A DNA stretch of 64,000 bases, taken from Sphingobacteriaceae bacterium. Its GTDB lineage: Bacteria > Bacteroidota > Bacteroidia > B-17B0 > Aurantibacillaceae. Location of the stretch: assembly GCA_002319075.1 (NCBI GenBank), contig NVQB01000001.1, positions 186,001 to 250,000 of the forward strand, written 5' to 3'. The translations under genes were made by a program, and so were the position numbers. Within the stretch, counting starts at the first letter, position 1. Every line of letters begins with the position of its first letter. Shown one piece after another: positions 1 to 8,483 of this stretch. The notes beneath the pieces are model-generated. The model saw only the letters and a list, made by a program, of their open reading frames with translations, was not told the origin of the DNA and made no database searches.

Positions 1-764
1 TGCTTAGTGGTAGTACTGTGATCCAGCACAAAAATCTCACTTAGGTTTCTATTGCTGATCACAACCTGGTCATAAGTTGCGTCGTAGGAAATAGAATTAA
101 AATGGAGCCAGTCTCTGTCAACAGTAGCCATAAAATTTATGTTCAGCAATTGCGGATTGTCTTCTACTTTACCGAAATTTTTTTTTGATTTATCAAAATC
201 CTGCACGAGGTGATCCCATACATGCCACTCCCATACTACGTTTGCCGAATTCTTTCCTTTAGGACGAAGCTCGACAATCTTTTCACTCCATAATAATTCT
301 CCCAGGAGTTTAGGATTGCGACCAGCTTTTATGGCCTCTTTTTTTGTTTTTACTTCCCAAACAAGCGCCAGTATATTTCCATTAGGAAGCGCACAAATAT
401 CGTGATGCCTGCGTTGCTTTTGGTCTGAAATAAGGAATGACCAAATAAGCTGATTATTCCAGTCAAATTCTTCTATCCAGCCGCCGCTTTTTGGAAAGTT
501 TGTATTAAACAGTGTATCAATCCCTGTTCTCAATAAATGCCCATTAGGCAGCAGGTAGGCTGATTGAGCTGGCAACCACTCACTTTTCCAGGTTTTTACT
601 TCCGTTCCAGCTTTGTCAATAAGGTAGGTTGTTTTCGATAAAAGAGGAGCAAAAAGAATATAGCCTTTTGTATTTGAAGAATCCGCCGAAATAACACCGC
701 TCTGCTGGGCAGTAGCAAATCCAACTGTCAGGATTAAAAAATTGAGACTGATAAAATATTTCAC
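1..764 (-). CDS. Arylsulfotransferase (ASST)-like secreted protein, N-terminal part, cut by window edge
   Basis: This reading frame is open from a GTG at 762-764 to the left edge, about 254 codons, so the C-terminus is missing. I chose the GTG because a clear signal peptide follows it (VKYFISLNFLILTVGFATAQ, ending in the A-Q pattern usual in Bacteroidota) and there is no ATG nearby. The body contains WLPAQSAYLLPNGHLLRTG and RRHHDICALPNGNILALVWE, the repeated HxD-LPNG blades of the arylsulfotransferase family, whose beta-propeller enzymes move a sulfuryl group between phenolic compounds through a catalytic His. The HHD pair fits that His, but the substrate cannot be inferred. Promoter not evident. 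Family call fairly good; true enzymatic activity uncertain. Confidence 0.7.
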   Translation of the reverse strand, partial: MKYFISLNFLILTVGFATAQQSGVISADSSNTKGYILFAPLLSKTTYLIDKAGTEVKTWKSEWLPAQSAYLLPNGHLLRTGIDTLFNTNFPKSGGWIEEFDWNNQLIWSFLISDQKQRRHHDICALPNGNILALVWEVKTKKEAIKAGRNPKLLGELLWSEKIVELRPKGKNSANVVWEWHVWDHLVQDFDKSKKNFGKVEDNPQLLNINFMATVDRDWLHFNSISYDATYDQVVISNRNLSEIFVLDHSTTTK

Positions 765-830
765 CTGGTAAATTTGACTGTTTAAACTGTAATTTTCAAG
801 AAATAATAAATCGCGGCAATATCGGTAAAA

Positions 831-858
831 AAAAAGCCGTCTTCCCAGACGGCTTTTT
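831..858 (-). terminator. Intrinsic terminator of the superoxide dismutase gene
   Basis: A perfect 12-bp inverted repeat (AAAAAGCCGTCT at 831-842 and its complement at 847-858) with a 4-nt loop ends in a T-run on the minus strand, 8 bases past the sod stop codon. Confidence 0.9.
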
Positions 859-866
859 AAAATTTA

Positions 867-1481
867 TTACTTTTTAGCCTTTAGATAAAGTTCATTTACT
901 TTATTCCAGTTGATGACATTAAAAAATGCCGCCATATAATCCGGACGTCTGTTTTGATAATTTAAATAATAAGCGTGCTCCCAAACATCCATTCCTAAAA
1001 TCGGAGTTCCTTTACAGTCGCTTCCCACGTCCATAAGAGGATTGTCCTGGTTAGCTGTGCTGCATATTGCAAGTTTTCCATCAGCTTTAACACATAACCA
1101 AGCCCATCCACTACCAAAACGTGTTGCACCAGCCTGAGAAAAATCTGTTTTAAATTTTTCAAACCCACCCAGATCAGTTTCAATTGCTTTAGCTACTTCA
1201 TTAGTTGGAACACCGCCAGCGTTTGGTGCCATAATTTCCCAAAATAATGAGTGATTGTAGTGTCCTCCGCCATTATTTCGTACAACCGGCTCATATTTTG
1301 AAATATTTTTGCAGATTTCTTCTATACTAAGCGCGTCAGCATCGGTGCCTTTAATAGCGTTATTTAAGTTGGTTACATAAGCCTGATGATGTTTATCATG
1401 GTGAATCTCCATGGTTTTAGCATCAATATGTGGTTCAAGCGCATTAAATGCGTGGTTTAATTTTGGTAATTCGAATGCCAT
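867..1481 (-). CDS. sodA: Superoxide dismutase, Mn/Fe family
   Basis: A 204-aa protein with the full Mn/Fe superoxide dismutase pattern; it dismutates superoxide to oxygen and hydrogen peroxide. Metal ligands visible are His27 (MEIHHDKHH), His77 (GGGHYNHS), Asp165 and His169 (DVWEHAYYL). The outer-sphere Gln lies in STANQDNP (Gln145) and Gly occupies the site where Fe enzymes carry Gln, which favours the Mn type, although Bacteroidota enzymes can be cambialistic. There is no signal peptide, so it is cytoplasmic. The ATG is supported by a -7 element TAAATTTG upstream. It is a single-gene unit with its own hairpin terminator. Confidence 0.95.
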   Translation of the reverse strand: MAFELPKLNHAFNALEPHIDAKTMEIHHDKHHQAYVTNLNNAIKGTDADALSIEEICKNISKYEPVVRNNGGGHYNHSLFWEIMAPNAGGVPTNEVAKAIETDLGGFEKFKTDFSQAGATRFGSGWAWLCVKADGKLAICSTANQDNPLMDVGSDCKGTPILGMDVWEHAYYLNYQNRRPDYMAAFFNVINWNKVNELYLKAKK

Positions 1482-1509
1482 AATATTAGTTTTAAGTTAA
1501 GTAATGCAG

Positions 1510-1517
1510 CAAATTTA
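1510..1517 (-). promoter_or_regulatory. -7 promoter element of sod
   Basis: TAAATTTG on the minus strand matches the Bacteroidota TAnnTTTG consensus, about 28 bases before the sod ATG. No good -33 TTG is seen at the usual distance. Confidence 0.5.
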
Positions 1518-1542
1518 GCATTTATGAATTGTTTTAAATAAA

Positions 1543-1569
1543 AAAAGCCCCCAAAAATTGGGGGCTTTT
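1543..1569 (-). terminator. Intrinsic terminator, beta-helix cargo copy 1
   Basis: Stem AAAAGCCCCCAA (1543-1554), AAA loop, complement at 1558-1569, with a T-run on the minus strand. The same hairpin with the same flanks follows copies 2 and 3. Confidence 0.92.
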
Positions 1570-1589
1570 AAAGATTTAGAGTTAAATAA

Positions 1590-4500
1590 CTATTGTTTTA
1601 CAACTTTAATTACTTCAGTAGCATTTTCAGATTTAACTTTTACATAATAAACACCATTAGCAAAAGTGCTGATGTTGATGTTAGTATTTAAATCAGAGTT
1701 AGTGTTTGTTAAGATTACTCTTCCTGTTAAATCTACAACTTCAATTGTTTTTACAGAAGTTGAGTTTGATTCTACCACGAAAGAAGCTGCAGTTGGATTT
1801 GGATAAAGTTTAATTCCGCTTGTAGCGTTTACTTTACTTAATCCTGTACATGCATCAACGTTTAACACATAAGTAGTTTTTCCTACACAACCGTTAGCTC
1901 CTGTTCCTGATACTGTATAAACAGTATTAGCTACCGGGTTAACCATGGCTACGTTAGACTGAATAAAACCAGTAGAAGAAGCCCATGCAAATGAAACAGC
2001 TCCGTTACCAGTTAAAGTAGCATACTCACCAACACAAATTTGATTTGAATTAGCAGTACTTGAAACTGTAATAGTTGGATTTGGATTTACAATTACTGAG
2101 TACTCAGTTGAAGTTGAACAACCTGCTGCGTTTGTACCTGTAACTGTGTAAGTTGTGCTTTGACCTGGAGTTACAGTAATTACTGCTCCTGTTGCATTGG
2201 TATTCCATACATAACTTGGTGCACCATTTGCCATTAAAGTAATGTTATCGCCTACACAAACCGCTGGTTTGCTACCAACAACAATTATTGCCGGACTTTG
2301 AAGTACAGTTACATATTGAGCGTTTAATGTTTGTGAACAACCACTTAAAGTGTTTGTTGCTACAACATAATACTGCATGTTTTGGTTAGGATACTCTGTG
2401 ATGTTTCCACCAGTTGCTCCATTGTTCCAGGTATACTCATCTGCTCCTGTAGCTGATAAATCAAGTGGCTGACCATTACAAAGAACATTTGTGCTGGTAG
2501 ATACCGTTACACTTGTAGTGTTTAAAGAACAAGGAATAATAATATCTAAATCATCCCATGACAAGTAATTAGTACCGTAACTACCATTAGTAGTAACTTG
2601 AAGAGATACATAATAAAGTCCTGAAGTTGCAACCACAAATGTATTAGTTAAAGGAGTGTAGATACCACTTGAAGCAGGACCACCGGTTGTAGCGATAGTT
2701 GTTAAACCTGTTTGAGATTGTGTAGTACCATATTTCATTGACAGATCAGTTACGTTAGTATAACCATAAAATTCTGTTTTCCACCATACAGATGCAGAAT
2801 AAGTTACACCTGCAATTAACTGAATACCGTTAGTATAATAAGCATTTGTTCCTGAAACATAAGAAGTAGCAAAAGCTCCAAATTTAGTACCTGTGCGGGC
2901 ACTTCTGTTTTGGTTGGCAGAACCTGTATAAGTAAGTGCTGTACCTCCCTGGTTAGGAGCGAACCATGAACAGTTTGGAAAGTCATTCGGCATATTGATA
3001 CCTTCAAAACCTTCGTGAACCGGAACTACACTAGTGCTTGTTCCTGCGATATTAATAACGTTAGCTACAGTTGCAGTTGTACCAACTAAAGTACAGCTCA
3101 CTGCTACTCCATAATAAGTAGTAGCATTTAAGTTTGGTGTTGTGTAATAAACAGAGTTAGCACCGCTAATAACTGTCCATGGACCTACTGAAGAAGTAGT
3201 AGAAGTTAACCATTGGTAAGTAACTCCTAAATCACTTGTATATCCATTTACTCCGATATCTGCATTTTTATTAGGACAAAGAGCATAAGTTGGAGTAACT
3301 ACTGATATATTAGTTGGAGTAGAAACACAAGTATTGCTTAAAAATTCTAAAGCCCCGATATCAGGATTGGTTTGGCTTCTTGGAGCTCCATCGTGGTCAG
3401 TACCAACATTTAAAGGAGTACCTGTGTTGTTAATGGTATTGTTAGTTGGATGTAAATCTCCCGCTGCAGAGTTAGTGTAAATAGGATCCACATTAAAACC
3501 ATTTGCCTCTACACTATAAGTTTGTAAAGAAGAAAATGAAGAAACGTTTGTTCCGTTTAATTGAGCAAAGTAATTATTTCCACCAAGACCATTAATATAC
3601 CAATCGTTATAATTGAATTGATGCCCTGTAAAAGTTGAGTTGTAGTCCCAGTATCCAATTTTTTGTCCTGAACCACCTCTGGTAATTGTAAAAATATTGT
3701 TTTTTACAGTTAATACTTGTCCACCACTACTGTAGCAGTAGTAAAACATATAAGTATAAGTGTTACCACCTGAAGCGGCAGTATGATCTAAATTGATAGT
3801 GTTATGTGAGATCTCAATACCACCATAGCAATACATAAACATATAAATGTAACCGTTAAACTGAATGTTACGAACGATGTTATTTGTAATTTTATTTGTA
3901 TTAGATGGATTTGGGTTACCACCCACATTGTAAAAGCAAATAAACTGGCCAGTACTTGACTGAGATGCATTCATTACTTTTTCGATAGTATTATTTACAA
4001 ACCTAAGACCTTGAGGGCCGTAACCATAAAACAAATAAGGGTAGTTATTTGTGGTTGAAGTTAAACGGTCAAATAAACAACCATCTACTTTCAGATTTCT
4101 TGAGTAATAAGCACTAATACCATATTGGTACCAATCTGAGATATGGCAATTTTTGAAAGTATTGTTAGTTGTACTTGCTCCACTGTAAGCACCATCAGCA
4201 TAAATACACATGTAGCCACCAATTAGTGTAGTGTTCTCTACCATATTGTAGCTACCAGCATTTCCACCAGACCAGTATGAGCTGTTTGAACTCAAAACAA
4301 ATGCCCCGGTATAATACCCAGTTGCATTTACAGGTACAGAAATCGTACATGTTGTAAAGGCATTGTAATTTGCCTGGTTAGTTAAAAAAACCGGCCATGC
4401 ATAATTGGTGTTAGTACCACGGATCTGAAGATTATTTACATAAAAATAATCAGTACCATCTAACTTCATTGTATGCATTGATCCCGAAGTGGCGTTGTAA

Positions 4501-4796
4501 GTCAATATATACCCGTTACCGTTAATAGTAATAGTATTAGTCGCGCTTGCTCCGGTAATCTGGCTAAAAGTTACCTGTTCGGTGTAAGGACCGGTACCGC
4601 CAACGTTTACCACAAGTGTTCCTGTTAAACCACCTGTATTTAAGGCGGCAGCAAAACTTGTAAAACTAGTGTAGTTAGTTGCGGAAGCCGCAATGGAATT
4701 GTTAATGGTCACTACTCCTGAAAGAGCTCCCATTTTTAGCGTTAGCATGCTTAGAAGCACAATAAACGCCGTGAGTGATTTGTAGTTTTTTTTCAT
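1590..4796 (-). CDS. T9SS-exported right-handed beta-helix surface protein, copy 1
   Basis: A 1068-aa secreted protein. Residues 1-25 form a signal peptide (KSLTAFIVLLSMLTLKMGA). Residues about 28-488 are Asn/Thr/Tyr-rich with recurring rungs such as NNTFKNCHI, NNIFTI and HNTINLDH, typical of a parallel right-handed beta-helix, closing with DLHPTNNTINNTG and NPDIGALEF. Then follow an Ig-like domain (about 491-585), a jelly-roll or MAM-like domain (about 590-756, HEGFEG to YLSWDDLDI), three Ig/PKD-like domains (about 760-990), and a T9SS type A sorting domain (994-1068, LYPNPTAAS to IKVVKQ). It is expected to cross the outer membrane by T9SS and become surface-attached or released. No catalytic residues are recognised; glycan binding or adhesion is a guess. 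First member of a five-gene array. Confidence 0.88.
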   Translation of the reverse strand: MKKNYKSLTAFIVLLSMLTLKMGALSGVVTINNSIAASATNYTSFTSFAAALNTGGLTGTLVVNVGGTGPYTEQVTFSQITGASATNTITINGNGYILTYNATSGSMHTMKLDGTDYFYVNNLQIRGTNTNYAWPVFLTNQANYNAFTTCTISVPVNATGYYTGAFVLSSNSSYWSGGNAGSYNMVENTTLIGGYMCIYADGAYSGASTTNNTFKNCHISDWYQYGISAYYSRNLKVDGCLFDRLTSTTNNYPYLFYGYGPQGLRFVNNTIEKVMNASQSSTGQFICFYNVGGNPNPSNTNKITNNIVRNIQFNGYIYMFMYCYGGIEISHNTINLDHTAASGGNTYTYMFYYCYSSGGQVLTVKNNIFTITRGGSGQKIGYWDYNSTFTGHQFNYNDWYINGLGGNNYFAQLNGTNVSSFSSLQTYSVEANGFNVDPIYTNSAAGDLHPTNNTINNTGTPLNVGTDHDGAPRSQTNPDIGALEFLSNTCVSTPTNISVVTPTYALCPNKNADIGVNGYTSDLGVTYQWLTSTTSSVGPWTVISGANSVYYTTPNLNATTYYGVAVSCTLVGTTATVANVINIAGTSTSVVPVHEGFEGINMPNDFPNCSWFAPNQGGTALTYTGSANQNRSARTGTKFGAFATSYVSGTNAYYTNGIQLIAGVTYSASVWWKTEFYGYTNVTDLSMKYGTTQSQTGLTTIATTGGPASSGIYTPLTNTFVVATSGLYYVSLQVTTNGSYGTNYLSWDDLDIIIPCSLNTTSVTVSTSTNVLCNGQPLDLSATGADEYTWNNGATGGNITEYPNQNMQYYVVATNTLSGCSQTLNAQYVTVLQSPAIIVVGSKPAVCVGDNITLMANGAPSYVWNTNATGAVITVTPGQSTTYTVTGTNAAGCSTSTEYSVIVNPNPTITVSSTANSNQICVGEYATLTGNGAVSFAWASSTGFIQSNVAMVNPVANTVYTVSGTGANGCVGKTTYVLNVDACTGLSKVNATSGIKLYPNPTAASFVVESNSTSVKTIEVVDLTGRVILTNTNSDLNTNINISTFANGVYYVKVKSENATEVIKVVKQ

Positions 4797-4822
4797 TTGG
4801 TGTGTTTTTTTTAGTTATTTAC

Positions 4823-4852
4823 CAAACTTATTAAAAAAAATGTTAAGTCCAA
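4823..4852 (-). promoter_or_regulatory. Promoter of beta-helix cargo copy 1
   Basis: On the minus strand TTG (4850-4852), 19 bp, then TAAGTTTG (4823-4830). This fits the Bacteroidota -33/-7 pattern and is repeated with the same spacing at copies 2 and 3. Confidence 0.75.
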
Positions 4853-4966
4853 CATTTATATTGATAAAAATCAACCAGAAACTCGAATTTAACAATTGAC
4901 TTGTAGTTGCAGTCATTACAAGTTCTACAAGCTAAGGCCTATTTGATCATGACGTAACAAAATAAA

Positions 4967-4993
4967 AAAAGCCCCCAAAAATTGGGGGCTTTT
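4967..4993 (-). terminator. Intrinsic terminator, beta-helix cargo copy 2
   Basis: Same hairpin as at 1543-1569: arms 4967-4978 and 4982-4993 around an AAA loop, with a T-run on the minus strand. Confidence 0.92.
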
Positions 4994-5013
4994 AAAGATT
5001 TAGAGTTTAATAA

Positions 5014-8000
5014 TTATTGTTTTACAACTTTAATTACTTCAGTAGCATTTTCAGATTTAACTTTTACATAATAAACACCATTAGCAAAAGTGCTGATGTT
5101 GATGTTAGTGTTTAAATCAGAGTTAGTGTTTGTTAAGATTACTCTTCCTGTTAAATCTACAACTTCAATTGTTTTTACAGAAGTTGAGTTTGATTCTACC
5201 ACGAAAGAAGCTGCAGTTGGATTTGGATAAAGTTTAATTCCGCTTGTAGCGTTTACTTTACTTAATCCTGTACATGCATCAACGTTTAACACATAAGTAG
5301 TTTTTCCTACACAACCGTTAGCTCCTGTTCCTGATACTGTATAAACAGTATTAGCTACCGGGTTAACCATGGCTACGTTAGACTGAATAAAACCAGTAGA
5401 AGAAGCCCATGCAAATGAAACAGCTCCGTTACCAGTTAAAGTAGCATACTCACCAACACAAATTTGATTTGAATTAGCAGTACTTGAAACTGTAATAGTT
5501 GGATTTGGATTTACAATTACTGAGTACTCAGTTGAAGTTGAACAACCTGCTGCGTTTGTACCTGTAACTGTGTAAGTTGTGCTTTGACCTGGAGTTACAG
5601 TAATTACTGCTCCTGTTGCATTGGTATTCCATACATAACTTGGTGCACCATTTGCCATTAAAGTAATGTTATCGCCTACACAAACCGCTGGTTTGCTACC
5701 AACAACAATTATTGCCGGACTTTGAAGTACAGTTACATATTGAGCGTTTAATGTTTGTGAACAACCACTTAAAGTGTTTGTTGCTACAACATAATACTGC
5801 ATGTTTTGGTTAGGATACTCTGTGATGTTTCCACCAGTTGCTCCATTGTTCCAGGTATACTCATCTGCTCCTGTAGCTGATAAATCAAGTGGCTGACCAT
5901 TACAAAGAACATTTGTGCTGGTAGATACCGTTACACTTGTAGTGTTTAAAGAACAAGGAATAATAATATCTAAATCATCCCATGACAAGTAATTAGTACC
6001 GTAACTACCATTAGTAGTAACTTGAAGAGATACATAATAAAGTCCTGAAGTTGCAACCACAAATGTATTAGTTAAAGGAGTGTAGATACCACTTGAAGCA
6101 GGACCACCGGTTGTAGCGATAGTTGTTAAACCTGTTTGAGATTGTGTAGTACCATATTTCATTGACAGATCAGTTACGTTAGTATAACCATAAAATTCTG
6201 TTTTCCACCATACAGATGCAGAATAAGTTACACCTGCAATTAACTGAATACCGTTAGTATAATAAGCATTTGTTCCTGAAACATAAGAAGTAGCAAAAGC
6301 TCCAAATTTAGTACCTGTGCGGGCACTTCTGTTTTGGTTGGCAGAACCTGTATAAGTAAGTGCTGTACCTCCCTGGTTAGGAGCGAACCATGAACAGTTT
6401 GGAAAGTCATTCGGCATATTGATACCTTCAAAACCTTCGTGAACCGGAACTACACTAGTGCTTGTTCCTGCGATATTAATAACGTTAGCTACAGTTGCAG
6501 TTGTACCAACTAAAGTACAGCTCACTGCTACTCCATAATAAGTAGTAGCATTTAAGTTTGGTGTTGTGTAATAAACAGAGTTAGCACCGCTAATAACTGT
6601 CCATGGACCTACTGAAGAAGTAGTAGAAGTTAACCATTGGTAAGTAACTCCTAAATCACTTGTATATCCATTTACTCCGATATCTGCATTTTTATTAGGA
6701 CAAAGAGCATAAGTTGGAGTAACTACTGATATATTAGTTGGAGTAGAAGCACAAGTATTGCTTAAAAATTCTAAAGCCCCGATATCAGGATTTGATTGAC
6801 TTCTTGGCGCATAATTATGATCAATACCAATGTTTAAAGGAGTACCTGTGTTGTTAATGGTATTGTTAGTTGGATGTAAATCTCCCACTGCAGGGTTCGT
6901 GTAAATAGGATCCACATTAAAACCATTTGCCTCTACACTATAAGTTTGTAAAGAAGAAAATGAAGAAATGTTTGTTCCGTTTAATTGAGCAAAGTCATTA
7001 TTTCCACCAAGACCATTAATATACCAATCATTGTAATCTATAACATTTCCGGTAAAAGTTGGATTGTAATCATAGTATCCGATTTTTTCGCCTGAACCAC
7101 CTCTGGTAATTGTAAAAATATTATTTCTTACATTTAATATTTGTCCACCACTACTGTAGCAATAGTAAAAGATGTAAGTGTCAGTGTTACCACCTGAAGC
7201 TGCTGCATGATCTAAACTGATAGTGTTATGTGATACATCAACACCACCGTAACAATACATAAACATATAGATGGAACCGTTAAACTGGATATCGCGAGCG
7301 ATGTTGTTCGTGATTTTGTTTGGATTAGATGGATTAGGATTACCACCAATATTATAAAAGCAAATAAATTGCCCTGTACTTGACTGAGTAGCATTCATAA
7401 CTTTTTCGATAGTGTTACCTGTAAAATTAAGACCCTGACAAGCATAACCGTACATCAAATAGGGATAGCTATTATTCGTTGCCGTTAAACGGTCAAATAA
7501 ACAACCTTCCATTTTGAGATTTTTTGAATATGGATTGAAAACACCATACTGATACCAATCAGCGATATGGCAATTTTTAAATGTATTGTTAGATGAAGTA
7601 GCTCCACTGTAAGCACCTTCAGCATAAACACACATGTAACCACCAATTAGTGTGGTGTTTTCCACCATATTGTAACTAGCTGAATTTCCACCACCCCAGT
7701 ATGAGTTGTTTGAACTCATAACGAATGCCCCGGTATAATATCCAGTTGCATTTACAGGGCAAGAAATAGTACATGTTGTAAATGCATTGTAATTTGCCTG
7801 GTTAGTTAAAAAAACCGGCCATGCATAATTGGTGTTAGTACCACGGATCTGAAGATTATTTACATAAAAATAATCAGTGCCATCTAACTTCATTGTATGC
7901 ATTGCTCCTGAAGTAGCATTAAAAGTTAGTATGCGACCATTACCGTTTATAGTAATAGTATTAGTAGCACTTGCTCCGGTAATCTGGCTAAAGCTAACCT

Positions 8001-8220
8001 GTTCCGTGTACGAAGCAGAGCCTCCTACGTTTACCACAAGTGTTCCTGTTAAACCACCTGTATTTAACGCGGCGGCAAAACTTGCAAAACTCGTGTAGTT
8101 AGTTGAAGAGGCGGGAATTGAATTGTCAATGGTTATTACTCCCGAAAGAGCTCCCATTTTTAGCGTTAGCATGCTTAGAAGCACAATAAACGCTGTAAGT
8201 GATTTGTAGTTTTTTTTCAT
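5014..8220 (-). CDS. T9SS-exported right-handed beta-helix surface protein, copy 2
   Basis: A 1068-aa protein of the same plan as copy 1: signal peptide, beta-helix head, Ig-like domain, jelly-roll-like domain, three Ig/PKD-like domains, T9SS type A sorting domain. The frame stays open upstream to 8301, but I start at the ATG ending at 8220. That start gives the same signal peptide as the paralogues, and the promoter (8248-8277) lies inside the longer version. From residue 492 onward the protein is identical to copy 1. The head differs at dozens of positions and shares CPVNATG, NPYSKNLKMEGC and YACQGLNFTGN with copy 3. Function unknown beyond surface display. Confidence 0.88.
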   Translation of the reverse strand: MKKNYKSLTAFIVLLSMLTLKMGALSGVITIDNSIPASSTNYTSFASFAAALNTGGLTGTLVVNVGGSASYTEQVSFSQITGASATNTITINGNGRILTFNATSGAMHTMKLDGTDYFYVNNLQIRGTNTNYAWPVFLTNQANYNAFTTCTISCPVNATGYYTGAFVMSSNNSYWGGGNSASYNMVENTTLIGGYMCVYAEGAYSGATSSNNTFKNCHIADWYQYGVFNPYSKNLKMEGCLFDRLTATNNSYPYLMYGYACQGLNFTGNTIEKVMNATQSSTGQFICFYNIGGNPNPSNPNKITNNIARDIQFNGSIYMFMYCYGGVDVSHNTISLDHAAASGGNTDTYIFYYCYSSGGQILNVRNNIFTITRGGSGEKIGYYDYNPTFTGNVIDYNDWYINGLGGNNDFAQLNGTNISSFSSLQTYSVEANGFNVDPIYTNPAVGDLHPTNNTINNTGTPLNIGIDHNYAPRSQSNPDIGALEFLSNTCASTPTNISVVTPTYALCPNKNADIGVNGYTSDLGVTYQWLTSTTSSVGPWTVISGANSVYYTTPNLNATTYYGVAVSCTLVGTTATVANVINIAGTSTSVVPVHEGFEGINMPNDFPNCSWFAPNQGGTALTYTGSANQNRSARTGTKFGAFATSYVSGTNAYYTNGIQLIAGVTYSASVWWKTEFYGYTNVTDLSMKYGTTQSQTGLTTIATTGGPASSGIYTPLTNTFVVATSGLYYVSLQVTTNGSYGTNYLSWDDLDIIIPCSLNTTSVTVSTSTNVLCNGQPLDLSATGADEYTWNNGATGGNITEYPNQNMQYYVVATNTLSGCSQTLNAQYVTVLQSPAIIVVGSKPAVCVGDNITLMANGAPSYVWNTNATGAVITVTPGQSTTYTVTGTNAAGCSTSTEYSVIVNPNPTITVSSTANSNQICVGEYATLTGNGAVSFAWASSTGFIQSNVAMVNPVANTVYTVSGTGANGCVGKTTYVLNVDACTGLSKVNATSGIKLYPNPTAASFVVESNSTSVKTIEVVDLTGRVILTNTNSDLNTNINISTFANGVYYVKVKSENATEVIKVVKQ

Positions 8221-8247
8221 TTTTATTATGTTGGTTAAGTTATTTTT

Positions 8248-8277
8248 CAAACATATTAAAAAAAAACTTTCCTTCAA
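8248..8277 (-). promoter_or_regulatory. Promoter of beta-helix cargo copy 2
   Basis: TTG (8275-8277), 19 bp, TATGTTTG (8248-8255) on the minus strand. Its position rules out the upstream in-frame start at 8301. Confidence 0.75.
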
Positions 8278-8436
8278 AAAATTAACTAAAAATTTAAGCA
8301 TATAATGGCCCTACGCTCTGTTAATTAACTTTTATCTTTTAACTAAAAAGGCCTTAGATTGAAAATAGACAGTTAAAAAATCCCTAATATAAAAAAAATA
8401 AATACGCGTGTTTATCTGCGAAGTATGGGTAATAAA

Positions 8437-8463
8437 AAAAGCCCCCAAAAATTGGGGGCTTTT
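8437..8463 (-). terminator. Intrinsic terminator, beta-helix cargo copy 3
   Basis: Third copy of the GCCCCC hairpin: arms 8437-8448 and 8452-8463, AAA loop, T-run on the minus strand. Confidence 0.92.
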
Positions 8464-8483
8464 AAAGATTTAGAGTTTAATAA

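Noticed and set aside
8221-8301. Upstream extension of the copy 2 beta-helix gene to 8301
   Set aside because: The promoter -33/-7 pair lies within it and the paralogues start at the internal ATG.
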